Notes under the pieces: generated by a model
Database searches by the model: none
What the model was told of the DNA's origin: nothing
Seen by the model: the letters and a program-made list of their open reading frames with translations, nothing else
Origin: Lachnospira sp. UBA2821
Lineage (GTDB): Bacteria; Bacillota; Clostridia; Lachnospirales; Lachnospiraceae
NCBI GenBank assembly: GCA_002351535.1
Contig: DEGR01000029.1
Location: 1-35,423, forward strand
Direction: 5' to 3'
Length of the DNA: 35,423 nt
Made by a program: the position numbers and the translations under genes
Shown: positions 1-7,723 of the stretch, piece after piece
Layout of the letters: each line of letters starts with the position of its first letter
Position numbering within the stretch: the stretch's first letter is position 1

Positions 1-133
1 TTGACATTTATTAGCTGGACTATTGTATTGAATGCACTCTTACCCCCAATGACTGTGAGAATAATTTACATATATTTATGATAATCGACATTTGTCCATA
101 GTACAAGAAAAATCATTCGACATATTGTTACCA
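1..133. other. Left-edge non-coding stretch
   Basis: These 133 bases lie downstream of the P-type ATPase stop codon. I see no open frame, no convincing hairpin terminator and no complete promoter. A TTGACA at bases 1-6 has no good -10 box at 16-18 bp. The ATPase transcript may therefore end outside the window or by another mechanism. Confidence 0.5.
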
Positions 134-2431
134 TTATCGCACTTTTATGCGTCTTACGACATACGAAAATACAAAGTGAACCACAAAATCAACTATAAGC
201 ATTATAGCAAGTACCATTATCAGCTTCAGATTAAGACTTGCTACCCCAAATAATGATTTAAAGAAACTGAATGCTATAAAAAATCCGCTTATCAATACCG
301 CTAACATTATGCTTCTTAATTTGGTAAAAGGAATACATAATTTCACAAGTACGATAACAGATGCAATCACTGTAGAAAATACCACAACCGTTGACTGCTG
401 TGTGCCTGTACATCCATGAATTGATGCTATAACTATAGATGCAAATACGTTGAACAATATTAAAAGTGCACCGGGCACCGCCTTTTCCATAACATTTGTA
501 AGAAACCTTCCTTTTACTCGCTGCGAATTTGGCTCCATAGCAAGAATGAAAGACGGTATTCCTATTGATAACGCTCCAATAAGAGTCAATTGTATAGGTT
601 CAAACGGATACTTTATACTGATTAAAGAAAATACTACAGCCATAATAAATGAATATATCGTCTTAACAAGATAAAGAACTGCCGACCTTTCCATATTGTT
701 TATTGCCCTTCTTCCTTCCTTTAATATATGCGGAAGTGATGCAAAATCTGAATCCATAAGAATAACCTGTGACACATTTCTTGCCGCATCGCTTCCCGAT
801 TGCATGGCAATACTCAAATCAGCCTCTTTAAGAGCCATAACATCATTCACTCCATCTCCTGTCATTGCAACAACATGTCCATCTTCCTGAAGTTGTTCTA
901 CTATCTCAAGCTTTTGTTCAGGTGTTGTTCTCCCGAATATTGTGTAATCCTCAACCCGTCTGTGCAATTCATCCGAATCCGTTTCCGAACAGTCTGTAAA
1001 TCTGTTATAACCTTCTATTCCAACCTCTTTTGCAACATTTTTTACAGTCACCGGATTATCTCCTGATATTATTTTAATATCAACATTCTGCTTTTTAAAA
1101 TATTCAAGTGTCTGTACTGCACTTTTCTTTATCTTATCTTTAATAATAATAAATGCCTGTACTTTTATATTATTATCTGAAGAACATATAGTTAATACTC
1201 TGTAACCTTCTTCTGCATATTTATTGTATATATTACTATATTTTTTCTCATCAACCCCATTAATATACTCAATTGCTCCCATAATACATGTTCCATGTTC
1301 TTCAAATGTCACCATTCCATATTTTTTATCAGAAGAAAAAGGAACACATTTATTTACTTTCCAATCATGTTTTTCTCCAAAATACTGCTTTACCGCATCA
1401 AATGTAGCATTTTTTTCATCCATTGCCGAAACATAATTTGACATCATTTCGCATATGGATTTCTCATCCATATCACCCGTACAAATCATCTTTTCAACCT
1501 GCATGCTTCCCTCTGTTATTGTTCCTGTCTTATCAAGACATATAACATCAACTCTTGCCAGTGTTTCTATACAGTACATATCCTGAACAAGTGTATTATA
1601 TTTGGACAGTCTTATAACACCTACCTCCATAACCATAGTTGTAAGAAGCACCAGTCCTGACGGCATAGTTCCGACTATCGCTGCAACAGTATTTATAACT
1701 GCATCTTTTATTCCGTTGCCCGGAATATTAATCTGATTAACGAAAAAAATAACAGCAAGTGGAACTATGCTTATTGAGATAAACTTTATAATAGTTTTGA
1801 CAGACTTCATCATTTCAGAACTATTTTTTTTAATATACTTAACCTTTCGTGTTATTGTGTCACAATAGTTATCAGCTCCTACCCTGTTAACCTTCGCCTT
1901 AACAATTCCCTTAACTATATAACTTCCCGCAAATAACTGCTCCCCTTCTTTTTTTGATACAGCATCACTCTCCCCTGTAAGCATGCTCTCATCCACCAGA
2001 CACTCTCCATCTGTTATAATACAATCTGAACAAATCTGATTGCCTGTTCTTATTAACATCAGGTCATCAATAACTATATCACTTCTTTTTATCTTTATCT
2101 CTTTGCCACCCCGTATAACATATGCCATTCCCTGTGACATTATAGACATCTTATCAACAATTCTTTTAGATCTTATTTCCTGAAAAATACCGATAAATGT
2201 ATTCCAGAAAACAACTCCCATAAACATCATATTTTTATATGAATGAACCATTATAATGCAAAATGCCATTATGCAGTTTACAAGATTAAAAAGAGTCAGT
2301 ACATTTCCTGCAATTATCTCTGAGACAGACTTCGTGGTAGCAGTATTTTCCACATTTACTTTACCTTTCCGAATTCTGTCATTTACTTCTTCCTGTGTCA
2401 GTCCTTCATTTTTTTTATCTTTATTTACCAT
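134..2431 (-). CDS. CtpE-like cation-transporting P-type ATPase
   Basis: Membrane pump that uses ATP to move a cation. All core P-type motifs are present: TGES at residues 152-155 (actuator), DKTGT with the phosphorylated aspartate D300, SGDNP near 456, and TGDGVND at 524-530 (hinge). Hydrophobic helices occur near 44-64, 68-84, 212-232 and 245-268, with several more after 590. The sequence around M4 and the phosphorylation site (LVLLTT, then LARVD before the phosphorylation loop) resembles the CtpE group, whose mycobacterial member is linked to calcium uptake; the substrate here is inferred only. The usual PEGL of M4 reads PSGL (257-260). At 765 aa it is full length, with no heavy-metal domain at the N terminus. 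It starts 6 bp after the subtilase stop, and its ribosome site (AAGGGA) lies in the end of that gene, so the two are probably co-transcribed. Confidence 0.88.
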   Translation of the reverse strand: MVNKDKKNEGLTQEEVNDRIRKGKVNVENTATTKSVSEIIAGNVLTLFNLVNCIMAFCIIMVHSYKNMMFMGVVFWNTFIGIFQEIRSKRIVDKMSIMSQGMAYVIRGGKEIKIKRSDIVIDDLMLIRTGNQICSDCIITDGECLVDESMLTGESDAVSKKEGEQLFAGSYIVKGIVKAKVNRVGADNYCDTITRKVKYIKKNSSEMMKSVKTIIKFISISIVPLAVIFFVNQINIPGNGIKDAVINTVAAIVGTMPSGLVLLTTMVMEVGVIRLSKYNTLVQDMYCIETLARVDVICLDKTGTITEGSMQVEKMICTGDMDEKSICEMMSNYVSAMDEKNATFDAVKQYFGEKHDWKVNKCVPFSSDKKYGMVTFEEHGTCIMGAIEYINGVDEKKYSNIYNKYAEEGYRVLTICSSDNNIKVQAFIIIKDKIKKSAVQTLEYFKKQNVDIKIISGDNPVTVKNVAKEVGIEGYNRFTDCSETDSDELHRRVEDYTIFGRTTPEQKLEIVEQLQEDGHVVAMTGDGVNDVMALKEADLSIAMQSGSDAARNVSQVILMDSDFASLPHILKEGRRAINNMERSAVLYLVKTIYSFIMAVVFSLISIKYPFEPIQLTLIGALSIGIPSFILAMEPNSQRVKGRFLTNVMEKAVPGALLILFNVFASIVIASIHGCTGTQQSTVVVFSTVIASVIVLVKLCIPFTKLRSIMLAVLISGFFIAFSFFKSLFGVASLNLKLIMVLAIMLIVDFVVHFVFSYVVRRIKVR

Positions 2432-2437
2432 AGTAAT

Positions 2438-3343
2438 TTATCCCTTCATATATTTTTTCAGATATTCAGTGCTTACTCTCCCCCACCCTTGTTTTTCTTT
2501 ATCATAATCTATATCCATTATTGCTGTCTGCATAAGTATTTTTTTTATATCCTTATTTGTAAGTGATTGATTTACCGATAAAATCAATGCTATTATCCCG
2601 GTCACTATCGGAGTTGCCATTGAACTTCCACTCTTCGATGCATATCCATTGCCCCTTGCAGAACAACTTACAATACTCACACCGGGCGCTACTATCTCCG
2701 GTTTCATAACACAATCTGCCGGTCCCCTTCCCGAATAACTTTTTCTTCCTCTTGAATAATAATCTGCAATACCTACAGTTATTACTTTTCTGCTGCTTCC
2801 CGGCACTGTAACAGTTCCATATTCCGGTCCATTGTTTCCTGCAGCCACAACGACCACTATTCCGCATTCCCACATTCTTTCGACCCAGTATACAAGCTGC
2901 ACATTATCTTTTTCTTCATTTATATTTCCTACAGTTCCTATTGAAATGTTAGCAATTCTTATGTTATATCTGTTCCTGTTGTCTATAATCCATTTGATAC
3001 ATTCTATAGCCTTATGGGTAATTCCTTTTCCTGTTCTTCCCAGTGCTTTAACAACAACAATATCACACTCCGGTGCAATTCCTCTGTATTCGCCTCCGGA
3101 TACTTTTCCTGTTCCCACTATTATTCCGGCAACATGTGTACCATGACCATTGTCATCATATGGAACTGTTTTCCCATTTACACCATCATACGCTGCAATA
3201 ATATTCTTTTTCAAATCAGGATGATTTCCGGATACTCCCGTATCAATTACGGCTACCGTAACACCCTTTCCTCTAATACCATTCTCATGTAACATGTCTA
3301 TTCCCAATAATTTTCGTACATTGTTCAAAATACGTCCACCCAT
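2438..3343 (-). CDS. S8 family subtilisin-like serine protease, probably intracellular
   Basis: Subtilase with a complete triad: Asp34 in VIDTG, His67 in GHGTHVAG and Ser241 in GSSMATP, plus the oxyanion Asn170 in AAGNNGP (numbered from the ATG at 3343). It has no signal peptide and almost no propeptide; the catalytic domain begins within about 20 residues. At about 300 aa it matches the size of intracellular subtilisins. The start is uncertain. A GTG at 3349 and the ATG at 3343 have no clear ribosome site, while a TTG at 3328 follows GGTGG by 7 nt and would remove five more residues. It is the first gene of a two-gene operon with the P-type ATPase and is divergent from the DtxR-like regulator. 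Its substrate is unknown. Confidence 0.88.
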   Translation of the reverse strand: MGGRILNNVRKLLGIDMLHENGIRGKGVTVAVIDTGVSGNHPDLKKNIIAAYDGVNGKTVPYDDNGHGTHVAGIIVGTGKVSGGEYRGIAPECDIVVVKALGRTGKGITHKAIECIKWIIDNRNRYNIRIANISIGTVGNINEEKDNVQLVYWVERMWECGIVVVVAAGNNGPEYGTVTVPGSSRKVITVGIADYYSRGRKSYSGRGPADCVMKPEIVAPGVSIVSCSARGNGYASKSGSSMATPIVTGIIALILSVNQSLTNKDIKKILMQTAIMDIDYDKEKQGWGRVSTEYLKKYMKG

Positions 3344-3394
3344 AAACACTTTTATTATTATATTCCAAATTATGGGTTATGTACACAGTTATTG

Positions 3395-3423
3395 TTGTGT
3401 ATTTTGCTATTTCATGGTATAAT
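3395..3423 (+). promoter_or_regulatory. Promoter of the DtxR-like regulator gene
   Basis: TTGTGT at 3395-3400 and a perfect TATAAT at 3418-3423 are separated by 17 bp. Start of transcription is expected near 3430, about 30 bp before the chosen start codon. The 9-mer TATAATATA occurs at 3418-3426 and again at 3438-3446, 20 bp apart, and could be a regulator contact. Confidence 0.7.
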
Positions 3424-3461
3424 ATAATCTATTAATCTATAATATAGAAATGAGGAAAAGT

Positions 3462-3836
3462 ATGAAAACGAATGAATCAGCAGAAAATTATTTAGAAACT
3501 ATATTAATACTCAGTAAACAATTGCCTGTAGTCAGAGCTGTAGATATAGCCAATGAACTCGGATTCAAGAAATCAAGTGTAAGTATCGCTATGAAAAATC
3601 TTCGTGAAAAGGAACATATAACAGTGTCTCCTGCCGGATTTATTACCCTGACCAAAAGCGGACTTGATATTGCTGAAATGATATATGAGAGACATGAATT
3701 TCTTTCAAAATGGTTAATTGAAATGGGTGTTGATAAAAATATCGCCCTTGAAGATGCCTGTAAAATGGAACATGTTATAAGTATCGAAAGTTTCGATGCA
3801 ATTAAAAAATTTGTAACATCACATATTACGTTCTAA
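3462..3836 (+). CDS. DtxR/MntR family metal-dependent transcriptional regulator
   Basis: Metal-sensing repressor of about 124 aa: an N-terminal winged helix (residues about 5-65) and a dimerisation/metal domain. It lacks the SH3-like third domain, as in MntR. Aligned by eye to MntR, the metal ligands are N9 (Asp8 in MntR), E12, H78, C100 (Glu99 in MntR), E103 and H104. The Cys in the ACKMEH stretch is the DtxR/IdeR-type residue, so iron or another metal is as likely as manganese. I chose the ATG at 3462 because GAGG lies 6 nt before it; the in-frame ATG at 3450 has no ribosome site and itself overlaps that GAGG. It is the only plus-strand gene, divergent from the subtilase/P-type ATPase pair, which makes those genes plausible targets. 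It ends directly against the CarD-like gene, with no spacer. Confidence 0.85.
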   Translation: MKTNESAENYLETILILSKQLPVVRAVDIANELGFKKSSVSIAMKNLREKEHITVSPAGFITLTKSGLDIAEMIYERHEFLSKWLIEMGVDKNIALEDACKMEHVISIESFDAIKKFVTSHITF

Positions 3837-4124
3837 TTAATTCCCATTAGTTTCTTCAATTACATAATCGATTTCCTGCTTTTCCATTTCACTCAGATTT
3901 TCTCTGTTTTTATTTTTTTTGATTGCTTCATCTCTGTTAAGCAGCGGTCTGAGCATAACCTTATGATTTTCAACAGGTATATAACAGTTTTTCTTTTCCC
4001 CGAACATATCTTTTAATACATAATACAACAAAGGTTCTGCCTTACCGGCAGATAATTTTGTTATATCCATAACACGGCACACTCCCATGCTTTCACTAAA
4101 TATTATATCTTTTTTCTGAAACAT
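3837..4124 (-). CDS. Short CarD-type RNA polymerase-interacting protein
   Basis: The first 65 residues look like the CarD_N/TRCF RNA polymerase-interaction domain: an opening strand pair around FQKKDIIFSESMGVCRV, then YYVLKD and YIPVEN, which is the typical spacing. CarD/CdnL proteins use this domain to bind the RNAP beta subunit and stabilise open complexes. This protein is only 95 aa. After the domain there is only a charged helix (about 66-92), so the C-terminal helical DNA-contact domain of the usual ~160-aa proteins is missing. No frameshift remnant is possible because the convergent regulator gene abuts the stop codon. It is the last gene of the operon with TrpF and the alarmone synthetase; AGGGA sits 5 nt before its ATG. 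Confidence 0.72.
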   Translation of the reverse strand: MFQKKDIIFSESMGVCRVMDITKLSAGKAEPLLYYVLKDMFGEKKNCYIPVENHKVMLRPLLNRDEAIKKNKNRENLSEMEKQEIDYVIEETNGN

Positions 4125-4138
4125 ATTAATCCCTTCTC

Positions 4139-4855
4139 TTACTCAAATGATGGTATTTTTTCTGCCAGCTTCTGCATCCTCAAATCCGCTTCCGACATCA
4201 GTTCAGCACAAACCTTTAATTCTTTCTTCATATCTTTTGTAAATTCCCGTTCCTTTTTATATCTAAGCTGATGTTCAAGGCTTGCCCAGGAATTCATTGC
4301 TATTGTTCTAATCTGGACCTCAACCGGCACCTGACTTTTGTGGTCAGAAAAATACACATCAACCATAACTATCAGATGAAGACTTCTATATCCATTAGCT
4401 TTAGGCTTTTTAATATAATCCTTAATTTTCATAACTGAAATGTCGCCCTGATTAACAAGCATATTTGCAACATTATACACATCTGAAATAAACGGACATA
4501 TAACTCTTACTCCCGCAATATCATGAAGATTCTTAACCATATAATTCATAGTCAGCGGAAGTCCTTTATCAATCATCTTATTTGTTATACTTTCTAAAGA
4601 TTTTACCCTGCTTTTTATATTCTCTATAGGATTTCTATCATTACTGAATTTAAACTCATTATTAAGAATTTGCAGTTTTGCCGTAATCTGATTTATACCG
4701 GATTCATAAAAAAACATAATCTGGTCATATTGTTCCTGTAAATCCTGATTTTCTTTCACAATAGGCAGAAGTAACTCTTCATGTTCCTCTATTGTCTCAA
4801 TTATTTCTACCTCTTCTTTTTTACTGTTCCTTATACGTCTCAAAAAATCTGACAT
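4139..4855 (-). CDS. Small alarmone synthetase, RelQ/YjbM type (GTP pyrophosphokinase)
   Basis: Single-domain synthetase that transfers pyrophosphate from ATP to GTP/GDP to give (p)ppGpp. The RelA/SpoT synthetase motifs are clear: DIAGVRVIC at 112-120, the NGYRSLH loop at 154-160 and EVQIRT at 179-184 with the catalytic Glu. There is no HD hydrolase, TGS or ACT domain, and the 238-aa length fits the small RelQ class rather than long Rel. Residues 1-45 are acidic and helical. The gene overlaps the end of trpF by 16 bp; a GAGG inside trpF lies 7 nt before the start, pointing to coupled translation. It is followed after 14 bp by the short CarD-like gene, so two regulators acting on or around RNA polymerase and growth rate share one transcript. 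Confidence 0.88.
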   Translation of the reverse strand: MSDFLRRIRNSKKEEVEIIETIEEHEELLLPIVKENQDLQEQYDQIMFFYESGINQITAKLQILNNEFKFSNDRNPIENIKSRVKSLESITNKMIDKGLPLTMNYMVKNLHDIAGVRVICPFISDVYNVANMLVNQGDISVMKIKDYIKKPKANGYRSLHLIVMVDVYFSDHKSQVPVEVQIRTIAMNSWASLEHQLRYKKEREFTKDMKKELKVCAELMSEADLRMQKLAEKIPSFE

Positions 4856-5454
4856 CCTCTTACCTCTTCTGTAAACAAACGTATTTTTTCCGGATTTTTA
4901 CCTGGCGTTCCATCATCAAATTCTACTCCGGTTGATATATCAACGCAATCCGGTTTAACATATTCAATTGCTTTAGAAACATTTTCTATACTCAGTCCCC
5001 CTGCCAGAACAAACATTTTATCACTTTTCTCAATATCATTCAATATGTCCCATGAAAATGTTTTCCCGCTTCCCGGCTCCTGTGCGTCAAACACATAAGC
5101 TTTTATTCTGCTGCATTTGTTATATACATCATATTTATCCATATCATTTACATTAAATGCTTTAAATATCGGAATATTTGTCTTATTCAGTATATCTTCA
5201 GACAACTCTCCATGAATCTGTATATAATCAAATCCTGCATTTTCAATTTCAATAACCTGTTCAACACTTGGCGATACAACTACCGCCACGGTCTTTGCCT
5301 TATCTATGCTTTCAATTATACTTTTTGCTTTATCTATCGTAACATTTCTTTTACTCTTAGGATAAAAAAGCACCACACCGGCATAATCAATATCATTATC
5401 ATTGATATATGATGCGTCTCTTTCACATATCAAACCACATATCTTTATCTTCAT
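4840..5454 (-). CDS. trpF: Phosphoribosylanthranilate isomerase
   Basis: Third step of tryptophan synthesis: isomerises N-(5-phosphoribosyl)anthranilate to the carboxyphenylamino-deoxyribulose phosphate. It is a TIM barrel of 204 aa, normal length. The N-terminal KICGL carries the catalytic Cys6, and the C-terminal phosphate-binding stretch DISTGVE and the following GTPGKNPEK match the family. No other trp gene is nearby, so trpF is detached from the trp operon here. It overlaps the upstream isomerase-like gene by 4 bp (ATGA) and the downstream alarmone synthetase by 16 bp, so all are translated from one transcript. Confidence 0.9.
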   Translation of the reverse strand: MKIKICGLICERDASYINDNDIDYAGVVLFYPKSKRNVTIDKAKSIIESIDKAKTVAVVVSPSVEQVIEIENAGFDYIQIHGELSEDILNKTNIPIFKAFNVNDMDKYDVYNKCSRIKAYVFDAQEPGSGKTFSWDILNDIEKSDKMFVLAGGLSIENVSKAIEYVKPDCVDISTGVEFDDGTPGKNPEKIRLFTEEVRGCQIF

Positions 5455-6260
5455 ATGTCAATTACTATCCTTTCACCGATACCATCCAGACTCATATTAT
5501 CAGAAATATATCTCAAAGAGCTTAACTGCTTTTCTATGCCGTTAAACTCTATAAGAATAGACGAATCCGGTTTATATCTGCACATCATTTCTTCAAATCT
5601 GTTCCAGTTTATTTTACCTTTTCCCAATGCAAGATGCAAATCATCTTTTAAGTCATTATCATTAATATGTATATGTTTTATAAAGGGCGAAAGAGATTCA
5701 AACCACTCTTCCAGATTTTCACCATATACATTAGCATGTGCATAATCAAAACATACACCAAAGTTACCATAATCTTTTAATTTTATTGCAAACTCTGTGA
5801 GTATATCCGGTGACTCATCAAACATATTTTCAATAAACACGCTTTGCTCCGGATACATCTCAAGTATTCTTCTAAAAAAAGCAACATTCGTTTTCATCCA
5901 ATTATCAAGATATACTTTATCACGAAATCCATTAATTCTTCCCGTATGGAATACAACCGCCCTTAACTTCATCTCTTTCGCTATATCCATTGACTGTACA
6001 ATTCTCTTCTCTGAAACCTCTCTTATAAGCGGGTCCTGACTGTGAACCGTAACATCGAGAAATGCGCCATGCATCGTATCTATTGAAAAATCAGTTCTGT
6101 ATCTCGAATACCTGTCAATTATTTTGCTTTGTAACTTTATGTCATCAAGAACAAGCGGATTATAGAAGTCGTTATATTCGAAAGCTCCATCACAGCATTT
6201 TATCAGCTTTGCAGATTCCTCTATTCTATTTAAATCCGGTATTAAATATATTTTTTTCAT
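5451..6260 (-). CDS. Sugar phosphate isomerase/epimerase-like TIM-barrel protein
   Basis: Belongs to the AP-endonuclease family 2 / xylose isomerase-like barrel group. Typical metal-site stretches are visible: VVFHTGR, FIENM, CFDYAHAN, KHIHINDND and a C-terminal LIEFNG, giving the Glu/Asp/His set that holds divalent metals. The substrate cannot be read from sequence. I chose the ATG at 6260 (269 aa) because GGAG lies 7-8 nt upstream and the protein then begins with a normal first beta strand (KKIYLIPD); in-frame ATGs at 6278 and 6320 lack a ribosome site. It is the first gene of the operon leading to trpF, with a 4-bp overlap. Confidence 0.75.
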   Translation of the reverse strand: MKKIYLIPDLNRIEESAKLIKCCDGAFEYNDFYNPLVLDDIKLQSKIIDRYSRYRTDFSIDTMHGAFLDVTVHSQDPLIREVSEKRIVQSMDIAKEMKLRAVVFHTGRINGFRDKVYLDNWMKTNVAFFRRILEMYPEQSVFIENMFDESPDILTEFAIKLKDYGNFGVCFDYAHANVYGENLEEWFESLSPFIKHIHINDNDLKDDLHLALGKGKINWNRFEEMMCRYKPDSSILIEFNGIEKQLSSLRYISDNMSLDGIGERIVIDI

Positions 6261-6328
6261 AAACCATCTCCATTCCATACGTCTATGAATACAGTTAACG
6301 ATTTCTAAATAACCGTACAATCGCTATA

Positions 6329-7642
6329 CTAACTATGTTTTCTAAGATACTCCTCAACCTGCGGTCTTATGCTGACAAATGCATCGACAATATCAGGATC
6401 AAAATGTTTCCCCGAGTCTTTCACTATTATACCATATGCTTGATCTATCGACATTGGTTCTTTATAACATCTCTTGGCAACCAATGCATCAAATACATCC
6501 GCAACTGCCATTATCCTTGCACATAACGGAATATCTTCACCTGCCTTTCCATATGGATAACCTGTTCCATTCCATTTTTCATGGTGATAGGTTGCTATAT
6601 CCTTTGCCACTCTTACTTTTTCTTCATTCTCTATACCTGACAAAATCTTATCTATAATCTGTCCACCCTCACTTGCATGAACTTTCATCTTCTCAAATTC
6701 TTCATCAGTCAGCTTTCCGGGTTTAAGCAAAATAGTATCTGACACCATTATTTTTCCAACATCATGTAATGGTGCAAACCGCTTCAGCAGGGCAATATAA
6801 TCTTCACTCATAATATCTTTATATTTATCTTTTGTAGCCATATAACGTGCTATCATTTCAACATATTTTGCCGTATTCTTAATGTGTGTTCCCGTATCAC
6901 CGTCACGGCTTTCAACAAGTTCTGCCATTCCTTCAATCGTTTTACTCTGAATTCTTGTAACATCTTCTTTATGCTGTTTCTGTTCAGCATTAAATTCTAT
7001 AATGATATTTCCTGAGTTCCTCAATAATTCCACAATCAGAACAATCATTATGCAGAATGAACCTACAGCAACACACATCATCATAATGCTATTGACATTG
7101 TTACTCTTGTCAAGCTCTTTTCTTACATTGCTAATATTATCCTCATAATAATTACAAAGCTTCGTTATACACATATTCATATCAGAAAGCCTTGTCTCTA
7201 ACACATTTACAACATAATACTGCGAAGTCTTTATTGAATCGTTTGAACGGATATCGGTTGCATTTTCCTGCTCTGACTTATAATTAAGATAATTAGAATA
7301 TAATTCATGATATATTTCTTTCTCATCATCCGTAGTAATAGTATCTTTAAGTTTCTTCAACAGTTCAATATTGCTGTTATGCATCTCCTCTATCTGTTTA
7401 GTCAGGGACACAACTTTTACATCGTCCTCACTAAGCATCTGTGCCAGTGTCAGGCTCTGCATCTTATACACATCTGCACTAAGCTTAGACATTTTCTCTT
7501 CATCAGAAACATATCTGTTCAATATAAGCTCATAATTATCCCTTGTATCATAGTAACTAAAAAGCAGAAATGCATTATATATTGTGTTAATAAAGCATAT
7601 CATTATCATAGCAAATATTAATTTTTTTATGGATTTCTTCAT
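6329..7642 (-). CDS. Membrane-anchored HD-GYP protein, probable cyclic-di-GMP phosphodiesterase
   Basis: Sensor-type enzyme of 437 aa. A transmembrane helix at about 8-30 is followed by a helical extracytoplasmic domain (about 32-183), a second transmembrane helix at about 185-207 and a cytoplasmic HD-GYP domain (about 235-435). The domain has the HD pair in LHDVGK (293-294), the YHHEKWNGTGYP signature and FDPDIVDAF near the end, all expected for an active c-di-GMP hydrolase. There is no GGDEF or PAS domain. The extracytoplasmic helices resemble four-helix-bundle ligand sensors. I chose the ATG at 7642 because GAGG sits 6 nt upstream; the ATG at 7654 overlaps that site. It follows the solute-binding lipoprotein gene by about 80 bp in the same direction, so the lipoprotein may present a ligand to it (inference). 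Confidence 0.85.
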   Translation of the reverse strand: MKKSIKKLIFAMIMICFINTIYNAFLLFSYYDTRDNYELILNRYVSDEEKMSKLSADVYKMQSLTLAQMLSEDDVKVVSLTKQIEEMHNSNIELLKKLKDTITTDDEKEIYHELYSNYLNYKSEQENATDIRSNDSIKTSQYYVVNVLETRLSDMNMCITKLCNYYEDNISNVRKELDKSNNVNSIMMMCVAVGSFCIMIVLIVELLRNSGNIIIEFNAEQKQHKEDVTRIQSKTIEGMAELVESRDGDTGTHIKNTAKYVEMIARYMATKDKYKDIMSEDYIALLKRFAPLHDVGKIMVSDTILLKPGKLTDEEFEKMKVHASEGGQIIDKILSGIENEEKVRVAKDIATYHHEKWNGTGYPYGKAGEDIPLCARIMAVADVFDALVAKRCYKEPMSIDQAYGIIVKDSGKHFDPDIVDAFVSIRPQVEEYLRKHS

Positions 7643-7723
7643 ATTAATCCTCATTTCTAAGCAATTTATTGCAAAGATGCAAACAGAATTCTACATTTGC
7701 AGTTTAAGTGCTGCAATAAAATG

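Noticed and set aside
1..29. Plus-strand promoter at the left edge (TTGACA at 1-6)
   Set aside because: No acceptable -10 box at 16-18 bp and no plus-strand gene downstream.
2553..2873. Second-frame open reading frame inside the subtilase gene
   Set aside because: Shadow frame on the same strand; the subtilase frame holds the catalytic triad.
7697..7716. Terminator after the solute-binding lipoprotein gene
   Set aside because: TTGCAG/CTGCAA makes a 6-bp stem with an 8-nt loop but no U-tract follows, so I do not call termination.
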